Origin: Pseudomaricurvus albidus
Lineage (GTDB): Bacteria; Pseudomonadota; Gammaproteobacteria; Pseudomonadales; Cellvibrionaceae
Length of the DNA: 64,000 bases
Assembly: GCF_018863235.1 (NCBI RefSeq)
Contig: NZ_JAHKRS010000006.1
Coordinates: forward strand, 171,440-235,439
Direction: 5' to 3'
The translations under genes were made by a program, and so were the position numbers. Under the pieces are notes generated by a model. The model saw only the letters and a program-made list of their open reading frames with translations. It was not told the DNA's origin and ran no database searches. Each line of letters begins with the position of its first letter. Within the stretch, counting starts at the first letter, position 1. Positions 9,111 to 18,879 of this stretch are shown piece by piece.

Positions 9111-9136
9111 AAAAGCCGCGTTTTGCGGCTTTTTTT
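9111..9136 (+). terminator. Intrinsic terminator of nfuA
   Basis: AAAAGCCGC and GCGGCTTTT form a 9-bp stem around GTTTT, and the uridine run continues to 9136. It starts 43 bp after the nfuA stop. Confidence 0.9.
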
Positions 9137-9203
9137 ATGTCTGAAAAACCGCTTTTTGTGGTAGGGTTAACCCGTATAACAAAATGAAGTATCAGGAAAA
9201 CCT

Positions 9204-10082
9204 ATGACTTACACCACATTGGATTATCAGCTTGGCGACGGCATTCTAACCATCACCTTGAATCGCCCGGAGCATATGAATTCTTTCACCGTCACTATGG
9301 CCAACGAGCTTGTAGATGCCATTAATCGCGCCAGTGATGATGACGATGTTCGAGTGATTGTCTTTACCGGCGCTGGCAAGGCTTTTTGTGCTGGAATGGA
9401 TCTAACCGCTGAAGGTAACGTTTTTGGACTCAACGAAGAGCTTGAGCCCAGCCTTGAAGATGTGGAAGAGCATTACGAAGACCCTGAGTACATCTCTGGT
9501 GTTCGTGATACCGGGGGAAGGGTCAGTCTGGCACTTTATGAGTGTTGCAAGCCGGTAATCGCTGCCATCAATGGTGCCGCTGTGGGCATTGGTGCCACCA
9601 TGACCCTTCCAATGGATATTCGCCTGGCATCAACCAAGGCCAGAATTGGTTTTGTTTTCAATAAGATAGGTATTACTCCTGAAGCCTGTTCTACCTGGTT
9701 TTTGCCCAGAGTAGTGGGCTTGTCTCAGGCTTTGGAATTGACCTATTCAGCAGAAATACTGGATGCGGATAAGGCCAAGGCTTACGGTTTGGTTAAAGAT
9801 GTCTACGAGCCGGAAGAGCTGCTGGATGAGGCCTACAAGATTGCTCGTCACATCGCCGATAACAGCTCACCTGTCGCCATCGCAATGACACGTCAGATGA
9901 TGTATCGCAATTCGGCAATGCCTCATCCCCGCGACGCGCACAAGGTCGACTCGCTGGCCATTTTTTATGCCAGTCAAAAAGACGGTAAAGAGGGGGTCGC
10001 CTCGTTTCTGGAGAAACGCAAGGCAGAGTTTACTCAGAAGGCTCCTTCAGACTTGCCCGCATTTTACCCCTGGTGGGATTAA
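9204..10082 (+). CDS. Crotonase-family protein, probable enoyl-CoA isomerase-like
   Basis: A 292-aa member of the enoyl-CoA hydratase/isomerase (crotonase) family. Oxyanion-hole regions are AGKAFCAGMDL (about 57-67) and NGAAVGIGA (123-131). The two glutamates of true hydratases are absent: the position of rat Glu144 aligns with Thr132 and that of Glu164 with Phe152. Instead Glu160 in GITPEACSTW falls where delta3,delta2-enoyl-CoA isomerases carry their single catalytic glutamate. I therefore infer an isomerase or related acyl-CoA reaction in fatty-acid breakdown rather than hydration. A 30-residue acidic insertion (about 70-100) is longer than in classical hydratases. It is a single gene with its own terminator. 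Automatic annotation would probably call it enoyl-CoA hydratase. Confidence 0.85.
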   Translation: MTYTTLDYQLGDGILTITLNRPEHMNSFTVTMANELVDAINRASDDDDVRVIVFTGAGKAFCAGMDLTAEGNVFGLNEELEPSLEDVEEHYEDPEYISGVRDTGGRVSLALYECCKPVIAAINGAAVGIGATMTLPMDIRLASTKARIGFVFNKIGITPEACSTWFLPRVVGLSQALELTYSAEILDADKAKAYGLVKDVYEPEELLDEAYKIARHIADNSSPVAIAMTRQMMYRNSAMPHPRDAHKVDSLAIFYASQKDGKEGVASFLEKRKAEFTQKAPSDLPAFYPWWD

Positions 10083-10100
10083 TATTCGGCATCGGTCGCG

Positions 10101-10147
10101 AGACACAAAAAAGCCGGCACTCAGATGAGGCCGGCTTTTTTGTGTCT
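10101..10147. terminator. Bidirectional terminator between convergent genes
   Basis: AGACACAAAAAAGCCGGC (10101-10118) is perfectly repeated in inverse at 10130-10147, an 18-bp stem with an 11-nt loop. A and T runs on both sides let it terminate the crotonase gene rightward and the DAHP synthase gene leftward. Confidence 0.93.
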
Positions 10148-10172
10148 GAACAATTGTATCTGATCGGCTATT

Positions 10173-11243
10173 TTAACGACGCTTTTTCAGGGGTTCAGCG
10201 ACTTTTGCTGCCATATCCTTGATGGTTTTCTCTGTCGTTGGCCAGTCAATACAGGCGTCGGTAACGGAGACGCCATAGGTCAGATCGTCCAGATTGCTGG
10301 AAATCTTCTGGTTACCCGGACCGATATTACTTTCCACCATCAGGCCAATAATGGTCTGGTTGCCTTCCAGAATCTGATTGGCAATGTTGTCCATAACCAG
10401 AGGTTGTAATTCGTGATTTTTGTTGGAGTTCGCGTGGCTGCAATCGACCATGATATTGGTGGATACACCGGCTTTTTCCAGTTCCTGCTCGCACAGAGCA
10501 ATACTGACGGAGTCATAATTTGGCTTGCCAGCACCGCCACGCAATACCACGTGACCGTAGGCGTTGCCCTTGGTGTGGGTGATAGCCACTTGACCGTCGT
10601 TATTGATGCCGAGGAAACGGTGAGGGCTGGAAACGGATTCCAGTGCGTTGATGGCTACAGTCAAACCGCCGTCAGTACCGTTTTTGAAACCCACGGCAGA
10701 AGACAAGCCACTGGCCATTTCACGGTGTGTCTGAGACTCGGTGGTGCGAGCGCCAATGGCTGACCAGGAGATCAGATCCTGAATATACTGCGGAGAAATC
10801 GGGTCCAGAGCTTCGGTAGCCGTCGGCAGACCAATTTCAGCAATATCCAGCAGCAGTTTGCGGCCGATGTGCAAGCCTTCTTCGATTTTGAAAGAATCAT
10901 CCAGGTATGGGTCGTTGATCAGGCCTTTCCAGCCCACTGTGGTGCGAGGTTTTTCGAAATACACACGCATCACGATAAACAGAGAGTCTTTAACATCATC
11001 TGAGAGTGCTTTCAGGCGATGCGCATAGTCTATCGCAGCATCTACGTCGTGGATGGAGCAGGGGCCAATCACGACCATCAAGCGGTGATCCTTACCCTCT
11101 AAAATGTTACGAACGGTCTCGCGCCCTTCAGTCACTACTTTGCGTGCTTTATCGGTCAGCGGTAAGGCGCTTTTGATTGCAGCTGGTGAAATCAGGATCT
11201 CTTGCGAGACGATGTTCAGATCGTCTACAGCGAACTCTGTCAT
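10173..11243 (-). CDS. 3-deoxy-7-phosphoheptulonate (DAHP) synthase, class I
   Basis: A 356-aa class I-alpha DAHP synthase (AroF/AroG/AroH type). It condenses phosphoenolpyruvate and erythrose-4-phosphate in the first step of the shikimate pathway. Visible signatures are VVIGPCSIHD with the metal-ligand cysteine, the PRTTVGWKGLINDP substrate loop, ESQTHREMASGL, and IMVDCSHANSNK near the C-terminus. Length matches the E. coli isoenzymes (350-356 aa). The start at 11243 removes a 19-residue upstream extension that does not fit the family. Which amino acid feeds back on it cannot be decided here, so no gene letter is given. It is a single gene, convergent with the crotonase gene across a shared terminator. 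Confidence 0.93.
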   Translation of the reverse strand: MTEFAVDDLNIVSQEILISPAAIKSALPLTDKARKVVTEGRETVRNILEGKDHRLMVVIGPCSIHDVDAAIDYAHRLKALSDDVKDSLFIVMRVYFEKPRTTVGWKGLINDPYLDDSFKIEEGLHIGRKLLLDIAEIGLPTATEALDPISPQYIQDLISWSAIGARTTESQTHREMASGLSSAVGFKNGTDGGLTVAINALESVSSPHRFLGINNDGQVAITHTKGNAYGHVVLRGGAGKPNYDSVSIALCEQELEKAGVSTNIMVDCSHANSNKNHELQPLVMDNIANQILEGNQTIIGLMVESNIGPGNQKISSNLDDLTYGVSVTDACIDWPTTEKTIKDMAAKVAEPLKKRR

Positions 11244-11370
11244 TGAACTACCCAATACGGTTGTTTTCGGTAAGCGGGCTATTCTACTGAAAAACAACAT
11301 AAATAGTGAAACTTAATGGCCTGATTTTGGCCATTAAAGGCTGGTTTTTAGCTGGTTTTTACAATCCGTG

Positions 11371-14300
11371 TCAACTCAACACTTCCAGATGAGCCAATAA
11401 CGGGAAATACAGTGCCATTTTTACGTGTTCGTCATCCAATTCAGGGAACAACCGGCGATAGCGTTGCAGCTGAGGTAAATATGCTTCAGTTTCTGCACTC
11501 AAAAAGCTGTTTAAATCCTGGTCGGCTGTGGGCTCGCTGGACTTGTAATCGATAATCCAGCGAACACCCCGGTCAACAAACGTACGATCAATGATGGAGT
11601 TGCGCGCCCCAGGTGTCTTGGATTCTCCCTGAGGAGCCGACCAAAAGCTCTGTTCACAGGCCGATTGTTCATGACGGTTGTCCAGTAACCAGCGGCCTTT
11701 GTCATCAGCCAGCATACGGTGCAGGCCCAGCTCAATCCGGTTGAGAGCTTCCGTTAATGAATGGCCAAATAAACCCTGTTGGCGAAGCTGACTGAGCCAG
11801 AAGGGGTGCTGGCGACGGATACGGTTACTGTCCCAGGTCTCGATCCCATCATTGACAATTTGCGCAAGGGTTCGGTGCAACACTGTGCCGGTATAGCGCG
11901 ATGCCCTATGTCGCAAATAATCATCGTTGACGATGTTTTCTTCATCCCCAAACTCCCGGCCCCGGTAAGCGGCCAAAAGACTGGAGGGTACCAACGTCGG
12001 GCGCTGCCAATCCGGTGTCAGGCGACGAATCATGGCGATGGGCTGAAGGTTGTGGCGGGTTTCTTCAGTTTCACCGACCACAGTGTATTGTGCCGCTTCC
12101 TGCACGGCTGGCCACAAAGGTGCAAGCAACGCTCCGGCAGAGGGGGCTTTTGGCAGTTCACTTTTGCTATCCACATTAAGATTGGCCAGCAGGTGAAGGC
12201 GTTTGATCGCACGGGTACAACCTACATACAGTAACCGTGTAGCCTCCAGCGTGTTTTTGATTTTTTGTTCCTGGCGCAGGAATTGATACAGAGGATCATC
12301 ATCGTCACCCGTGGCGGATAGAGGTCCCAGCATGAGTTGTTTTTCGTGGTTGGTATTGATTCGTTCCTGCCACAAAATCAGCTGCTTTTCATCGCTGCGC
12401 TGGGTTTTGTCCAGTCCGGGGATGATGACGGTTTCAAACTCCAACCCCTTGGATTTATGAATGGTCATTACCTGAATCCGCGGATCAGCATCTGCCGCAG
12501 GGCGGGCATAGAGTTGTTTTACCGAGCGGGAAAACTCGTCCCACTGCAGCAGCTTTCCGCCTTCGTCGAATTTGTCCAGCAGATTGAAAAAGTCTTGGGC
12601 GTTGGTCAAATCAATAGCGTCAGGCACACAGGCAGGCCCGCCGAGAGACACCCAGAGTCCTTCGATCCACTGTCTTAAACTTTTACGGCGACGATTTTGC
12701 CAGGCGGTTTTAATCTGTGGGACAGTCCGGCTGAGTATCTTTTTGGCTTCCTTGCTTAATCCCTCGATGCTTGTGTGATCAAGAAGATTGTTCAGAATGG
12801 CAGGAAAGTTTTTTTGATCTTCAGTTTTGCTGTGCCTTACCAGTCTCAGCAAGTCCTCATTACTCAAACCAATCATCGGGCATCGCAAGATAGCGAGCCA
12901 GGCGTTGCGGTCAGAAGGATCGAGCAGGGCGCGGGTGAGACTCAGTAAATCGACGATTGCCATACGGCTCGAAAGAGGGTCGATGTCCGTTGCCTGCCAG
13001 CGCAATCCGGCGGTTTGCAGGGCATGGATGACTTCACGCAAGTGAGGGCGGTTTCTGACCAGAATCGCGACACGCCCCTTGTCATCTGCAGCAAGTGCTT
13101 CCTTGACCAGCTCAACGACTTTCTCGGCTTCGGCCTTGCGATCCGGAGCGTCCAGAAACACGTGGGTTTTCACTGCCGGTCCGTCCAGAGCTGGTTTAAA
13201 CCCCACAGACGGCGCGTAGGTTACTGCACCTCGTGATATGTCATCCGCTTCGGGAAAGGCGTTTTTAAATGCCATGTTGACCCAGTCCACTACAGCGGAT
13301 TGGGAGCGGAAATTGACCGTCAATTCGAGAGGCGTGAGAGCGATGTCGCCGATGCCATTGTTGCGGGCATCCAGAAAAATACCGACGTTTGCGTCACGGA
13401 ATCCATAGCAGGACTGCATGCCGTCACCCACGATAAACAGAGTACGGCCATCATCCGGTTGCCAGCCGGCGGTCAGTTTTTCCAGCAGTTGCAATTGTGG
13501 AGTGGCAGTATCCTGAAACTCATCCACCAGAATGTGTTTGATCTGGTAGTCGAGCAGCAGACTCAGGTCCGTGGGGGAATCCTCATCGCCCAAGGCCATG
13601 AGAGCCCCTTGAGTGATTTCACTGAAGTCCGTCGCGTTCAGAGCGCGAAAGGCCAATTTCAGCTGAATAACAGCATAGGGCATGATGCGGGTCAGACCAT
13701 CAAGAAGGCGCCATTGCTGGTGGGGGTAATGGGTTGGAGGAAGAATCCGGATAAGCTGTAACAGATCCAGCAGTTTCTTTTGCTCACTCAGGTGGCCTAT
13801 CAGGGCCGCCATGGCCTCTTTCTTTTGTTTGGCAGCAGCTTTGCTGTCTTTGTCTGTCCCGGCGGGAAACCCAAAATTCTTGTTGAGTCCTTTGAGGGTG
13901 CGCCACTGTCCTGCCTGAGTCAGTAGCAACTCTACGACACAGCGCCAATCCTCCAGACTCTCCGGCAGACAGGGGGGCAACTCGACCATGCCAGATAGCT
14001 GACAGATCAGCGAGCCGGGTTTGTCTTCAAGGCTGTTGGTGCCCGCGTAATCGGCGAGTAAGCACAGATCGCTGGCGTGTGGCAGCAAAAGTTCGCTGGT
14101 CTCTTCCAGTGTTTCGATGACCAATTGCTGGAGAACATTTTCCAAATAGGTTCGCGCATCCCTAGCGCTGAGAAGTGGCAACAGCCACTGATCACGCTTG
14201 CCTAGAAGACTGATCAACAGGTTTGTAACCGCCTCAATATTGTTGTCCAGGTGAACAAACAGCTCTTTTAAGTCGTGCTGAAGCTGTCCTTCCTGCTCGA

Positions 14301-14781
14301 GCGACGCAAGGGTTTGCTCAACCGCCTGACGATAAACAACCTGCGGGTGCTCGAGCATTTGACTGGAGCCACCAATGCCACTGGTAATGGGGTTGTATTG
14401 AGTTAACGACCGACACAGGCCATCGATGGTCTGGACACGCAATCGATTGGGGTTTTTAAGCAGTTGCCACTGTTGTTGCTGATCCCGTTCGATAACTTTA
14501 CGTGCCAGATCCCAGGTTAACTGTTCGTGAGGTTCTTCCGGGCGGGGATTCTCGGCGGCAAACTGTATGGCGTCGGTGATTCGTTCCTGCATTTCCGCCG
14601 CAGCCTTGCGGGTAAAGGTAATGCAGACCACTTCTTCCGGGTTATCACACAGGGGAAGTAGGGTTAAAACCCGCTGAGTCAGCAAGCCGGTTTTGCCGGA
14701 GCCCGCAGGTGCAGTGACCGCGAAGGACTTTTGAGGATTCAGGGCTTCGGCGCGAGCCAGATGATCTTGTGGCTGCATCAT
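11371..14781 (-). CDS. UvrD/Rep-type helicase-nuclease, AddA-like
   Basis: A 1136-aa superfamily-1 DNA helicase fused to a C-terminal nuclease. Walker A is APAGSGKT at residues 24-31, followed by VCITFTRKAAAEMQERI. The DExx box is ILVDEFQDT. Motif IV-VI sequences include VMTIHKSKGLEFETVI and RLLYVGCTRA. A PD-(D/E)XK nuclease core is seen near the C-terminus (IIDRTFVDRG, then WIIDYKSSEP). It is predicted to process double-strand breaks with its partner. The ATG at 14781 overlaps the partner stop codon as ATGA, implying translational coupling. It resembles AddA/RecB and the pseudomonad exonuclease V-like pair. Whether it acts as the main recombination nuclease depends on whether recBCD exists elsewhere. 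Confidence 0.9.
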   Translation of the reverse strand: MMQPQDHLARAEALNPQKSFAVTAPAGSGKTGLLTQRVLTLLPLCDNPEEVVCITFTRKAAAEMQERITDAIQFAAENPRPEEPHEQLTWDLARKVIERDQQQQWQLLKNPNRLRVQTIDGLCRSLTQYNPITSGIGGSSQMLEHPQVVYRQAVEQTLASLEQEGQLQHDLKELFVHLDNNIEAVTNLLISLLGKRDQWLLPLLSARDARTYLENVLQQLVIETLEETSELLLPHASDLCLLADYAGTNSLEDKPGSLICQLSGMVELPPCLPESLEDWRCVVELLLTQAGQWRTLKGLNKNFGFPAGTDKDSKAAAKQKKEAMAALIGHLSEQKKLLDLLQLIRILPPTHYPHQQWRLLDGLTRIMPYAVIQLKLAFRALNATDFSEITQGALMALGDEDSPTDLSLLLDYQIKHILVDEFQDTATPQLQLLEKLTAGWQPDDGRTLFIVGDGMQSCYGFRDANVGIFLDARNNGIGDIALTPLELTVNFRSQSAVVDWVNMAFKNAFPEADDISRGAVTYAPSVGFKPALDGPAVKTHVFLDAPDRKAEAEKVVELVKEALAADDKGRVAILVRNRPHLREVIHALQTAGLRWQATDIDPLSSRMAIVDLLSLTRALLDPSDRNAWLAILRCPMIGLSNEDLLRLVRHSKTEDQKNFPAILNNLLDHTSIEGLSKEAKKILSRTVPQIKTAWQNRRRKSLRQWIEGLWVSLGGPACVPDAIDLTNAQDFFNLLDKFDEGGKLLQWDEFSRSVKQLYARPAADADPRIQVMTIHKSKGLEFETVIIPGLDKTQRSDEKQLILWQERINTNHEKQLMLGPLSATGDDDDPLYQFLRQEQKIKNTLEATRLLYVGCTRAIKRLHLLANLNVDSKSELPKAPSAGALLAPLWPAVQEAAQYTVVGETEETRHNLQPIAMIRRLTPDWQRPTLVPSSLLAAYRGREFGDEENIVNDDYLRHRASRYTGTVLHRTLAQIVNDGIETWDSNRIRRQHPFWLSQLRQQGLFGHSLTEALNRIELGLHRMLADDKGRWLLDNRHEQSACEQSFWSAPQGESKTPGARNSIIDRTFVDRGVRWIIDYKSSEPTADQDLNSFLSAETEAYLPQLQRYRRLFPELDDEHVKMALYFPLLAHLEVLS

Positions 14782-17564
14782 GCTTGCCCCCCATGAAGCT
14801 GAAAGGCATCGCGTACAAAGTCTTCTTCTTGCCAGCGCAGGATAGGGGCCAAATCTTCATAAAACCGTTTTAAAGAAGGGCTTTTAAAATCCAGTGAACA
14901 GTCACCTTGCAAGAAGGTGGTTGCCAGCATTTCCAGCTGCTGTTGCCAGTGCTCTCGAATTAATTGCCAATCGGTGGGCAGCTCCAGAGAATCTGCTTTG
15001 CCTGCGGGCAAAATGTCTGGATGATCCACTGACAGCCCCCCCAAGCCTTTGATGGCAACTTCTTTAGCGTTCACCTGAGCAAACATAACAGCACTGATGT
15101 CGGTCTCCTGATCCTGCAGATAACATAAACAGTAGAGCGGTAATTGCGGTTCATCCGGACGTTCACCACCCCAGCTTTTAGGGGTCGGAGAACCGGTTTT
15201 GTAATCGATCAGAATGAGCTCTCCATCACTCAGTTTATCCATGCGGTCCAGACGTAATGTCAAAGGCAAACCGGCGAAATTGGCCTTAATGGCGTCTTCA
15301 TTGGCCACGACAGTGAACTCCGGGCGTTGTTTCTCCAACTCAAGCCAACGGAGGATTAGCTGGCAATGACGCTGTTGTTCAAGGGCGGAATAGTTTTCCC
15401 CAAAGAAGTCAGGTTCGCGTTTGCGGAACTGGTGGATGTGTTCCTGTACCCGTGCATTTACCAGTGCTTTAAGCTCCATATCAGGCATTGCTATAAGGGT
15501 CTTCTGATCCACCAGCGCTTTCCAGATATCGGATAACGCATCGTGCAGGATCTGCCCGCGTTGCATCGGTGTAAAACCTAACGCCTCGGGATCGGCTTGT
15601 TGAGCGCCAAGACGATGCAGGGCAAAAGCTGCAAAAGGGGATATTGCCTGGTTTTTCAGGATCTGACTTCCACCACGAATCTGGGCGAGCTCAGTGGGGC
15701 TTACTGCTGGGCCGGTGCCAGTGTTAATCCATTCAAGTTGCTGGTGCGCAACGATTTCCTGCAGGTAGTTGGGCCAGCCTGTTGAAAGCGAAGAATCCAA
15801 TGCTTTAAGAGTGTCTTCGGCCGAAGAGGCAACAAGGTTTTTGACCAGAGCACTGGGTTGCAATGGCATATCCGCATCAAAGCAGGGGTAACTGAACACC
15901 ACCTCTGGAGCACAATGCCGATAGCCTTCCGTCAGGCGTTCGGCAAAGGCAAGTTCACGATCGGCATCGGCATGGGGCATGCCATGCTGACGCTGCAAGC
16001 TCAATGGTAACAGTGGATTGGGCTCTGGCGCTGGTGGCCAGTTTTGTTGACTCATCCCCAAGACCCAGCAATGAGAAAACTGCAGTCCAGCACCCTCCAG
16101 AATACCCAGGATTTGCACGGGAGACTCAGGTGTCTGTGCCTGAAAATGTTCGCTGCCTGCCAGCTGGGTCAAGAGGTTAATGGCCTCATCACAGGTGAAT
16201 AGCTTGCCAGTACTTTCCAGCTGGCAAAATTTCTCCTGCAATTGATACCACTGGGTCATTTGCTGGAATTCATTACTGTCCAGCCGGCGCGTTCCAGGCC
16301 AGCCCAGATGCCGCAATTGAGACTCAAACAATTCCAGCCACTGGCTGGGTAATAGCTGTTTGGCACGCTGACGGCGTAATGACTCAATATGTTGTAATCG
16401 CTGATCCAGCAATTGCCACTGTTCTGACTCAAGGTCTTCTGTTGAAGAAGGGGGGGCTTCATGCTGAGCCAGTTTATGGCAGATTTGTCTTAACTGACTG
16501 ACTTTAATTCTGGCTCGCTGAAGCTTCTTCAGTTGTTGTGCCAATGACTCACTCACTGACAGACTGTCTGCTATTCCCCAAAACGGAGAACTTAAAAGCT
16601 CTATAAGGTCTTCGGTCCTGATTCGGTAGTGATTCAGTTGCAGAAGCATCAAAGAATCATGAATCAGAGGCACACTGCCCAAGGGTATCCCTGCAGAGAA
16701 GTTGAAAGGCAGGGTGTAGCGCGCGGTTTCTGGCAACGAATATTGAGGCTCAAGGACTTCGACAAAAATTTGCTCTACGGTTTTACGAATCTGACCAAGA
16801 TTTGGTGCGATCACACCAATAGATGCACCGGGGTCTTTTTTCAGGACAGATTGCGCCCAGCAAGCGGCAGCTCGTATTTCATCCTGCTGGTTGGGGCAGC
16901 CAAGCAAGCTTTGGCGATTGGCTGTCGTGGAGGTAAAGGTTGCTCTTTCCTGACACTCACAAGACATGCTTTCAAACAGGATGCGACTCAAAGGAGGAAT
17001 ATCATCGAACCCCAGCAACAATAACTTGTCTTCTTTGGGCACAAGACCTGAACAATAGCTCTGGATTATTTCTTGTTGCACCTGTTCTGGTGTGCAGAGT
17101 TGGTGCTGAGTCAATACATCTTCAAACTTGTCTACCCATCGAATCAGGGGATTCTCTTCTGCAGCACCCTCATTGATAAGAGCAGAAGCATTCAGATTCC
17201 AGCGTTGCAGGGTGCGGTAGGCGGTTTGCGCGTCACTGGCCAGCTTGTGAGGATTGATCAGTTCTGCGCCAATTGCATCTTCTTGAATGATTTCCAGCCA
17301 CAATTGTTGCAGTACAAATTCACTGGCCGGGGTAGATGGAGAGGCAAGGAGTGCCTGGTCGAGCAGTAATTGATAGCTCTCAGATACCCATTCGCTCAGG
17401 GAGTAGGCTCTCGGGGCTTCCCAGACCTTGGCTCCGGACAGCTCCTGAAACTGATTGTAGGCCGCAACCAGCTTATTCTTAAGACGACTGTTAGGTGTGA
17501 GAATGAGTACGCCTTCATTGATTGGCTCAAGAAGCGGCTGAATATCGAACAAGCTGATAGGCAT
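14778..17564 (-). CDS. AddB-like PD-(D/E)XK DNA-repair protein
   Basis: A 928-aa protein matching the AddB-related family described as probable DNA repair protein (TIGR03623 type). The N-terminal helicase-like half is degenerate: LTPNSRLKNKL stands where a Walker A would be, so it should not hydrolyse ATP. A PD-(D/E)XK nuclease core lies near residues 800-825 (LRLDRMDKL, then LILIDYKTGSP). The cysteines that form the 4Fe-4S staple in Bacillus AddB are not evident around this nuclease. It is followed by the AddA-like gene with a 4-nt overlap, so the two form one unit with two nuclease domains and one motor. The start at 17564 has only a weak Shine-Dalgarno sequence. Confidence 0.87.
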   Translation of the reverse strand: MPISLFDIQPLLEPINEGVLILTPNSRLKNKLVAAYNQFQELSGAKVWEAPRAYSLSEWVSESYQLLLDQALLASPSTPASEFVLQQLWLEIIQEDAIGAELINPHKLASDAQTAYRTLQRWNLNASALINEGAAEENPLIRWVDKFEDVLTQHQLCTPEQVQQEIIQSYCSGLVPKEDKLLLLGFDDIPPLSRILFESMSCECQERATFTSTTANRQSLLGCPNQQDEIRAAACWAQSVLKKDPGASIGVIAPNLGQIRKTVEQIFVEVLEPQYSLPETARYTLPFNFSAGIPLGSVPLIHDSLMLLQLNHYRIRTEDLIELLSSPFWGIADSLSVSESLAQQLKKLQRARIKVSQLRQICHKLAQHEAPPSSTEDLESEQWQLLDQRLQHIESLRRQRAKQLLPSQWLELFESQLRHLGWPGTRRLDSNEFQQMTQWYQLQEKFCQLESTGKLFTCDEAINLLTQLAGSEHFQAQTPESPVQILGILEGAGLQFSHCWVLGMSQQNWPPAPEPNPLLPLSLQRQHGMPHADADRELAFAERLTEGYRHCAPEVVFSYPCFDADMPLQPSALVKNLVASSAEDTLKALDSSLSTGWPNYLQEIVAHQQLEWINTGTGPAVSPTELAQIRGGSQILKNQAISPFAAFALHRLGAQQADPEALGFTPMQRGQILHDALSDIWKALVDQKTLIAMPDMELKALVNARVQEHIHQFRKREPDFFGENYSALEQQRHCQLILRWLELEKQRPEFTVVANEDAIKANFAGLPLTLRLDRMDKLSDGELILIDYKTGSPTPKSWGGERPDEPQLPLYCLCYLQDQETDISAVMFAQVNAKEVAIKGLGGLSVDHPDILPAGKADSLELPTDWQLIREHWQQQLEMLATTFLQGDCSLDFKSPSLKRFYEDLAPILRWQEEDFVRDAFQLHGGQA

Positions 17565-17734
17565 TTGAGCTAGGGAGTCCTTCCGGTGAGAAAGCCGAAA
17601 TCATCGCATAGCTGCGGGAGAGTGTCACTGCCGGCCAGGTGGCAGGCAGTTGAAGAACGATAGCGGGATAGGGGAAAGCTAACCTAACCCCGCCAAATCT
17701 GAGAAAAAATCAGGCGTGGCGGGGACAGGCTATC

Positions 17735-18025
17735 TTAACCGGCCATACGTTCCTTGTAGGCACGAACGATGCTGTTGAAATTGTCAGCAACAGACTTCAT
17801 TTCATCAACCATGGCATTGTGCTGGTTGGTGCTGATGTTGCACTTTAAGTAAGCTTCAGCCTGATCGATAAAGGCCTTTACGTCATTCTTGGCTTTTACC
17901 ATTTGAGGAGTAACTGCAGAAGAGGGATCTGGCAGGCTGGGGGCAGCAGGCTTGCTACAAGCCATGGACAGTGGAGCAAAGGCAGCAAAAGCTAAAGCTG
18001 GCAGTAGTAGGGTTTTGCGCTTCAT
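17735..18025 (-). CDS. Small exported protein of unknown function
   Basis: A 96-aa protein with an N-terminal export signal: MKRKTLLLPALAFAAF, with a likely cleavage near SMAC at residue 23. The cysteine tempts a lipoprotein reading, but the residues before it (LSMA) do not fit the lipobox well, so ordinary signal-peptidase cleavage is equally likely. The mature part has a proline/serine-rich linker and then a helical region with a second cysteine at about residue 62. AAAGGA precedes the ATG at 18025. No family recognised. A GC-rich inverted repeat (17688-17724) follows without a uridine tail. Confidence 0.72.
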   Translation of the reverse strand: MKRKTLLLPALAFAAFAPLSMACSKPAAPSLPDPSSAVTPQMVKAKNDVKAFIDQAEAYLKCNISTNQHNAMVDEMKSVADNFNSIVRAYKERMAG

Positions 18026-18216
18026 TGGCGTATTCCTTTAATGCAATTGTTAATAGTTAAGTCGTCAGAACGGGTTTCCCTGACGAGAAAATGATCTGTT
18101 GGCATCAAAGGTATCGGCTGTGATTTACAAGACTTTAATGATAAATGTGAGAAATGTGACCAAAAAAATGATTTTTTAAACGGAGCGGGAGGAATTGTTC
18201 AAATATTGGGCAAAGC

Positions 18217-18636
18217 TTAGAGGTGCTTCGATATGCAATCCAAATATTCAGGCCTTTCGGCTTTAAAGAGGCCTGAACCTCCCAGCCGGTAAGCTTTTAG
18301 CAGGTGAGTGCGGGCTGAGGCTCTTTCACCTATCTGATAAAGGCACTGGCCCAGCCGGAGATGAATAAATGGGTTATCACGGGTCTGAGGACAGTGGTTG
18401 GCAGACCGAAGAGCCTCACATCCGGGTATATACTGCTTGAGTCGAAAATAACTGTCGCCAATGCCCGTCAGAACCCATCCGGCTTCAGCGAAGTCAGTTT
18501 GAGGCTTGGGCAGCAGTAGCCAACCTTGATAGAATAGGCGCAATGCTTTTCTGAAATCACCCTGATCATAGCTCTCATAAGCATCAGCACAGAGTGTTCT
18601 GATTTTCTCGGTGGTTTCATTGGGCAATTCGGTCAT
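18217..18636 (-). CDS. Tetratricopeptide-repeat protein
   Basis: A 139-aa all-helical protein with about three TPR units: AYESYDQGDFRKALRLFYQG, then WVLTGIGDSYFRLKQYIPGC, then FIHLRLGQCLYQIGERASA. There is no signal peptide or membrane segment, so it is probably a cytosolic protein-protein adaptor. TPR layout and size resemble type III secretion chaperones of the SycD/LcrH class, but no secretion genes are near, so I would not assign that role. It is transcribed alone, leftward. The Shine-Dalgarno sequence is weak. Partner unknown. Confidence 0.75.
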   Translation of the reverse strand: MTELPNETTEKIRTLCADAYESYDQGDFRKALRLFYQGWLLLPKPQTDFAEAGWVLTGIGDSYFRLKQYIPGCEALRSANHCPQTRDNPFIHLRLGQCLYQIGERASARTHLLKAYRLGGSGLFKAERPEYLDCISKHL

Positions 18637-18879
18637 TTTTTGCTCAACTATTGGCTTGTCTCAATTCTGTTGGCCTTATTATAGAAATACAGCTTCAAAG
18701 ATTCTGATAGCTAACATCAAAAAGCTAACAAATAATGGATCCCGGAGCCCAATCTCAATGCCAGTCACTGAACATGCGGATAATAACGGCCTACCTCGAG
18801 AAAAACAAAGCAAGACCTGATAAACAGCTGCAGCTTTGGCTCAAAATCAGCCTTCACTGACATTACAACGGATTTATGC

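Noticed and set aside
17688..17724. GC-rich inverted repeat CCCCGCCA/TGGCGGGG as terminator
   Set aside because: The stem is good but neither strand has a uridine tract after it, so termination is not supported.
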